From Stephanodiscus triporus (taxonomy: Eukaryota > Bacillariophyta > Thalassiosirophyceae > Thalassiosirales > Thalassiosiraceae): 11,876 nt of DNA. The DNA is taken from contig JALLAZ010000812.1 of assembly GCA_036939755.1 (NCBI GenBank), positions 1-11,876 on the forward strand, read 5' to 3'. Shown in pieces: positions 8,161-11,876 of this stretch; position 1 is the first letter of the stretch; every line of letters begins with the position of its first letter. The notes under the pieces were generated by a model, which had not been told where the DNA came from, did no database searches, and saw only the letters and a program-made list of their open reading frames with translations. A program made the position numbers and the translations under genes.

Positions 8161-8790
8161 AGGTTGGCTGAGGCAGGGGGGGGTTGTGATGAGATGCACC
8201 CGAGGTGGAATGCAAGGGGAGAACTTTTTCCTCTCATTTTGGGCGGCAAATGGGGTAACTGAAAAGAGAGAGGGGGGGACCGGGTATTGGCCTTAAGCGG
8301 CCATCCCTAGCCAAACCAATGCAACAACCAACCAAACACAGTACCAGCAACGGGTCAGGTATTTTTGACAAGATTCGGCCTCGGCGAAACATTGGGGGAG
8401 GACAATTACCCGTCGATTTTGACGGCTATTTGAGCGACAAAAAATAAAATATAAAAATACACTATGTGACAGTACATGGCCCCAAAAGATGAAGAAACAC
8501 ACAACAGCCAACCAAAAGACAGTGTCGGTGATGAGGAGAGATGTTATGATGAGATGTGATGGCAGTAGAACGTATCGGGGGACGAGTTCATGGCGTTTGG
8601 TGTGGCAAATGAGGTGACAAAAAATAAAGAAAATAAAACTGATTGTACATGGTCAGCGCAACAACCAATCAAAAACTTGCATGCATGACGGAGGGGGGAT
8701 GATAAAGGATGCAGAACCTGTATCGATTTTGGGGTGATCGAATTAGGAGGAGGTAAAAAATGAAAAAAGATGAGTGTACTTATAATTTTT
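8161..8790. repeat. Diverged tandem repeat, period about 180 bp, three units plus a partial
   Basis: Landmarks recur in register. GATGAGATG is at 8188 and 8548 (exactly 360 apart), with GACAAGATT between at 8367. GGCAAATGGGG at 8245 and GGCAAATGAGG at 8604 bracket GGCTATTTGAG at 8424. GACAAAAAATAAA occurs at 8436 and 8616. CAACAACCAACCAAA at 8322, CAACAGCCAACCAAA at 8502 and CAACAACCAATCAAA at 8659 end each unit. G-rich GGGGGA tracts fall near 8216, 8394 and 8577. A fourth, shorter piece (about 8714-8790) repeats TCGATTTTG and GGTAAAAAATGAAAA. Overall identity is modest, so the units are old or under weak constraint. No coding frame is shared. Confidence 0.65.
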
Positions 8791-8975
8791 TTATTAGATG
8801 ATTTACATAATTCCATAAAATCCTTTGACAGCATGCTCAACCAGCCCAACGCAAAGAGGTTGCAGTGAGGGGGTGGCTGAATATAACATAACCATGCCAT
8901 GGGATCAGGCAAACAGCTTCACCATGGTGATCTTGTTTTTTACTAAGTCCTTTCAAATTAACAGCTTAACTGCTG

Positions 8976-9006
8976 TGGTCGCAGATATCATGCGACCAAT
9001 TTTTTT
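8976..9006 (+). other. Perfect 8-bp stem-loop followed by seven T
   Basis: TGGTCGCA (8976-8983) pairs perfectly with TGCGACCA (8991-8998) around the loop GATATCA; one A separates the stem from a T7 run (9000-9006). In bacteria this would be called an intrinsic terminator, and a T run also ends RNA polymerase III transcripts. No tRNA, box A/box B pair or other RNA gene was recognised upstream, so the role is unknown. Confidence 0.5.
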
Positions 9007-9180
9007 ACAAGCTTTGTGAAATCGTAGTTTCTCCACCAATTTTGGCCGCCTCTGCCAGCCAAAGATAACACCCAATATCTGAGCTCCTTGGCTACAACTT
9101 TGCTATTTCAGATTAGAATGAACCTCATGGGTTTGATGAGCTAAGTAGAGGGCCCGTTTCGGGTCCCAAAATTGTTTAAC

Positions 9181-9196
9181 TTTTTACTAGTAAAAA
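9181..9196. repeat. Perfect 16-bp palindrome TTTTTACTAGTAAAAA
   Basis: The 16 bases are self-complementary without mismatch. The site lies some 45 bp outside the left arm of the inverted repeat at 9241-9420. TTTTTAC also occurs, on the opposite strand, outside the right arm (GTAAAAA at about 9451-9457), so it may belong to the terminal part of the same element. Confidence 0.7.
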
Positions 9197-9240
9197 AGTA
9201 CAACAGTTGCTAGCTAAAAATAGTTGTGTTTTGTGTTTTT

Positions 9241-9420
9241 GTCATGACAATGACGGCAACGACCATGGTGTCCCCCAGGCCAATACGGTGCAAGCACTTG
9301 CCCGATGGCGGCGTTTAGGGGCTTTGCATGAAGCCACCAAAACACTCCATCGGGCGATGTGCCTCGCGCTGTATTGCCCCGGTGGCATGGTCGTCGGATT
9401 CGCCATCAAAATCACGACAT
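9241..9420. repeat. Degenerate long inverted repeat (MITE-like foldback), centre near 9327
   Basis: Reading inward, the left arm and the reverse complement of the right arm share CGACCATG (9260-9267 and 9386-9393), CAATAC (9281-9286 and 9370-9375), GC.AG.CAC and then GCCCGATGG (9300-9308 and 9347-9355). The innermost stem is GGCTT (9320-9324) against AAGCC (9331-9335) around TGCATG. Mismatches and small gaps separate these blocks. Similarity appears to fade outward toward about 9180 and 9470. This suits an old miniature inverted-repeat element or a source of hairpin RNA. No target-site duplication could be fixed. Confidence 0.6.
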
Positions 9421-9918
9421 TGTAAGCCAACTGTACATTGACACCACCACTGTAAAAACCCAGAACCAGGTTATGATATCGGATTTTTAGGATGACGTGT
9501 GAATGCAGCGATGTTCAAGCAACCGAGCACAACAAAAACACAAGAGGAAGACAACTCTTCCCATCTCTGCAGTATGGTTGCATGCTGTTGTCCTGCATTC
9601 AAGCACATTAATACTAGTTTTGATTGCCAGTGCTTTGTCCCAACTCTGCCCACAGCTCTATCAGTAGCCACTAGAGTCTCCTTCAGCTACATAGAGACAC
9701 AGCGAAGGATAGGCATTTCTTAGACAACTTCATAGGGAGAATAGAAATTTTAATCCCTCAAATGGATTTTTACTAGCTGGGACTTCCTAAGATGACATAC
9801 TTTTCTGTCTTAATACGTATGCTTTCTCAAGGCAAAAAATACATTCCTCCTCTTGTGTGGTGGCAAGGGATACCTCTTCTTGCGGATGCCTAGAAAGACA
9901 ACAAACTAAAAATTACCA

Positions 9919-11673
9919 TCACATTCTTATTGATAGTTGTCCAGAAACTGTCATCACTGCTGTCCCAATAATGCTCACACGACCCTCTTCTTGCTTCAAT
10001 ATGCATTCAACTAACCCCCCTCTTTCTGATTCTTGTCTACCAATAACAACCGACTTTCCCAGTTTATTACCGAAGTACGGACCCAATGAGCAGAAACTAG
10101 AGCCTGTAACAGGATCTTCATCAATTCCAACTTTTGGTCCGAAAAATCGAGATCGAAAGTCGATGGAGGATGGTTGTAAAGATGCACAACAGCAAATAAT
10201 AACACCTCTAGAGTATACCTCCGACGTTGACAGTTCTCCATAGTCAACCTTAACTCCATGCAATGAATCAAACGCTTCTTCAGTCAATTCTATTAGTAGG
10301 TCTTCATTCCCATCAGTGATACCAATATGCACCACATGCTGAGTGAAGTACGCCAGGGATTGATCTCTTCCAAAAAGAAAAACAGTTGCACAGAAAAACG
10401 CCTGCGACATCATACGTAATACGCCATTGTGTTTATCTGCCGGTAATGGTGTCAAATGTTTCCAAGGGAAGCTCATCGAAATCCGCGATGCCTTGTCAGA
10501 AACTGATGTGGGGTCGGCGGGCAGCGAATTGGCCGAGGAAACAAGGAGCTCGGCATGTAGTTCGTCATTCTTTGCAAAAAACGAGACTGTTTGTTTCGGG
10601 TCGATCTTTTTCGGGCGAAACACGCAGAAAGCCGCGGCGAGAGTAGCGTGGCCGCATAAATCAACTTCCGTTCCCGACCTCGTGTAATATCGGATGGCGT
10701 AGGCAGGACTTTCTGTATTGTTCTGCTGTGGATAAGCTCCTCCATTGAGGACTGTTTGAATGCGAGGAAGTGGCCAAATGAATGCCGTCTCAGACTGATT
10801 AAACTCTTTGGCCACTAATGACATCCACTTTACACCACGATCGAGAACTTTGCTCTCAACATTTTCCGTGTCTTCTATTTCATCTAATGATCCATCAATG
10901 TCAGTGTCCCCGTTGTTGCTGAATGTTAGACCCGGCGGATTATTCAACACCACGACACCAGCAGGATTGCCGGTGCCTTGATTCTCAACATCTGCAAAGG
11001 AATCGACAATGTAACATTGATAGGTCTTCACATCGCTGTCTTCTGCCGGAGCAAAATTCCTTTCCAACTCAAACCATTGTTCTTTTCCATGCACTACTGG
11101 ACTCACACCCATTGCCATGAATCCATTCCTAACATAAAACGCTAGCAAATTCTTCTTTGCCAACAAAACAACCTTTTCCATTTTCACTTTCAAGCCCCCC
11201 CTTGTGTTCAGTCTTTCCATCGAGGATACATAATCTTGTAGCATGGCGCTTGCAACTCCAAGATTTCTATAACGCTCGTCAACGACCACACTATGAATTG
11301 CCAATATTTTACCGGTGGCATCATGCGCCTTCATCGCATCGGCCGTGAGGGACTTGCAACGAGTTGAGCACACAAATCCGATTATATTCCCGCACAGTGT
11401 CATCGACGGATTGAAAGACGATCGGCCTTGATAGGATATGATGCTGGACGCGCTCGTCCTTCCGGAGGTATTGCCGTTGTCATCGCCGACGAGGAATGCG
11501 CACCGAAAGAATGGAGCCGCATGGTGCTGTCGATATTGCAGCGTCGACTTAGATGCAGCCTCGTCTTCAGGATAGGACGCCGATTCAATCTGGTAGCAAC
11601 GGGAGACATCGGTCGGCTGGACGGTCCGAAAAATAACTCGGGAAAGAAGGTTAGAGTCGCCGTTGTTCATCAT
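9919..11673 (-). CDS. Fusion of AANAT-like GNAT acetyltransferase with a PhzF-family enzyme
   Basis: A single uninterrupted frame of 584 residues. Residues 12-207 form a GNAT domain of the arylalkylamine/serotonin N-acetyltransferase type: RTVQPTDVSRCYQIESASYP (16-35), the acetyl-CoA loop RNLGVA (136-141) preceded by AIHSVVVDERY, with H127 matching one of the two AANAT catalytic histidines, and AFYVRNGFMAMG (178-189) with Y180, then SPVVHGKEQWFELE. Residues 219-584 form a PhzF-like domain (diaminopimelate-epimerase fold): YIVDSFAD, GNPAGVVVL (235-243), NQSETAF with E295, CGHATLAAAF with H342, DPVTGSS (520-526) and SGQLSI near the end. These correspond to PhzF E45, H74, D208 and S213, so the active site looks intact. 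An acidic insert (254-273) sits in the PhzF half. PhzF itself isomerises dihydro-hydroxyanthranilate; most homologues have unknown substrates. The ATG at 11673 is directly followed by a second one. Confidence 0.88.
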   Translation of the reverse strand: MMNNGDSNLLSRVIFRTVQPTDVSRCYQIESASYPEDEAASKSTLQYRQHHAAPFFRCAFLVGDDNGNTSGRTSASSIISYQGRSSFNPSMTLCGNIIGFVCSTRCKSLTADAMKAHDATGKILAIHSVVVDERYRNLGVASAMLQDYVSSMERLNTRGGLKVKMEKVVLLAKKNLLAFYVRNGFMAMGVSPVVHGKEQWFELERNFAPAEDSDVKTYQCYIVDSFADVENQGTGNPAGVVVLNNPPGLTFSNNGDTDIDGSLDEIEDTENVESKVLDRGVKWMSLVAKEFNQSETAFIWPLPRIQTVLNGGAYPQQNNTESPAYAIRYYTRSGTEVDLCGHATLAAAFCVFRPKKIDPKQTVSFFAKNDELHAELLVSSANSLPADPTSVSDKASRISMSFPWKHLTPLPADKHNGVLRMMSQAFFCATVFLFGRDQSLAYFTQHVVHIGITDGNEDLLIELTEEAFDSLHGVKVDYGELSTSEVYSRGVIICCCASLQPSSIDFRSRFFGPKVGIDEDPVTGSSFCSLGPYFGNKLGKSVVIGRQESERGGLVECILKQEEGRVSIIGTAVMTVSGQLSIRM

Positions 11674-11876
11674 GTTTGTTGGGGAGGGGAGGGGAGCTAG
11701 GCGGAGGAGGGGAGCTACCTAGTGAGGTTGAGGGAAATACATAGAGAGTGCTAAAAGTGTGAATTTATTTTTATCGTCGAGGTTGGGTATATCGTAAGTA
11801 GTAAGTACCGTAAAACACGCAGCATAAGCAATGAAAATGTCCCTCCTTTCTACTAAATCTATCGTAATTAGCAAAA
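11674..11876 (-). promoter_or_regulatory. Upstream region of the GNAT-PhzF gene with a G-rich tract
   Basis: This is the start-proximal flank of the minus-strand gene. On the plus strand, GGGG runs lie at 11681-11684, 11686-11689, 11691-11694 and 11709-11712, and GGGGAGCTA is repeated at 11691 and 11709. The gene's own strand, and so its leader, would be C-rich directly before the ATG. The rest is AT-rich. No other gene is seen up to the window end. Confidence 0.45.

Larger units (their letters stand above)
7665..9918. other. Gene-poor region of about 2.25 kb upstream of prohibitin and downstream of the GNAT-PhzF gene
   Basis: No open frame here has a recognisable domain or convincing protein-like composition. 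The first part (7665 to about 7850) should be the prohibitin promoter and leader, with an E2F-like site at 7805-7812. From 8129 onward the region is structured: a G-quadruplex motif, three diverged units of about 180 bp, a terminator-like stem-loop, a 16-bp palindrome and a degenerate inverted repeat. 7850-8128 and 9480-9918 show no recognisable element; the latter should include the 3' untranslated region of the GNAT-PhzF gene. The pattern suits decayed repeat or transposon DNA, but no transposase remnant was recognised. Confidence 0.55.

Noticed and set aside
8544..8912. Minus-strand open frame of 122 codons
   Set aside because: It runs across the diverged 180-bp repeat and A-rich tracts; the translation has no domain and looks like chance sequence. 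A lineage-specific small gene cannot be fully excluded.
8941..9006. Possible tRNA or polymerase III gene ahead of the stem-loop
   Set aside because: No T-loop GGTTCGA-type box B and no cloverleaf could be found.
9207..9430. Open frames of 72 (+) and 62 (-) codons that look alike on both strands
   Set aside because: Their similarity comes from the inverted repeat at 9241-9420; this is palindrome structure, not coding evidence.
9471..9723. Overlapping open frames of 66 (-) and 74 (+) codons
   Set aside because: Short, mutually overlapping, no recognisable domain and no supporting splice or regulatory context.
1..11876. CRISPR array, bacterial operon or phage-type defence system
   Set aside because: No short regularly spaced identical repeats; genes have spliceosomal introns and eukaryotic products, so a prokaryotic system is not supported.

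Overview
The window looks like nuclear DNA of a photosynthetic eukaryote with a compact genome, most likely a diatom or other stramenopile. Five protein genes are convincing. Two of them contain one short GT-AG intron each (79 and 146 nt), and genes sit on both strands at short spacing. One gene encodes a phytol-kinase-like enzyme of chlorophyll/tocopherol metabolism with a hydrophobic leader followed by a transit-like stretch containing Ser-Phe-Ala. Three others are typically eukaryotic: an AP-4 beta adaptin, a mitochondrial prohibitin and a multi-spanning membrane J-protein. The species assignment is inference; only the eukaryotic and photosynthetic character is directly supported.

Layout. 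1-478: upstream region of the adaptin gene, with two tandem 12-bp palindromes. 479-3158 (+): AP-4 complex beta subunit, two exons. 3356-4507 (-): phytol/farnesol-kinase family enzyme, convergent with the adaptin gene. 4508-4899: shared divergent promoter region. 4900-6128 (+): membrane J-domain protein, two exons. 6129-6812: AT-rich 3' region between convergent genes, holding two 96% identical 152-bp tandem copies. 6813-7664 (-): prohibitin-1. 7665-9918: about 2.25 kb without a convincing gene. It holds a G-quadruplex motif, three diverged copies of a roughly 180-bp tandem repeat, a terminator-like stem-loop and a degenerate inverted repeat of about 180 bp. 9919-11673 (-): an acetyltransferase fused to a PhzF-type enzyme. 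11674-11876: its upstream region with a G-rich tract.

The genes do not form a pathway. They cover vesicle sorting at the trans-Golgi (AP-4), isoprenoid alcohol salvage (phytol kinase), chaperoning at a membrane (J-protein) and inner mitochondrial membrane scaffolding (prohibitin). The most unusual item is the single 584-residue ORF that joins an AANAT-like GNAT acetyltransferase to a complete PhzF-fold enzyme with all four expected active-site residues. It would be a candidate bifunctional enzyme acting on a small amine or aromatic amino acid; the substrate cannot be read from sequence.

The three central genes (phytol kinase, J-protein, prohibitin) have strongly G/C-ending codons, while the two outer genes have mixed third positions and the intergenic DNA is AT-rich.
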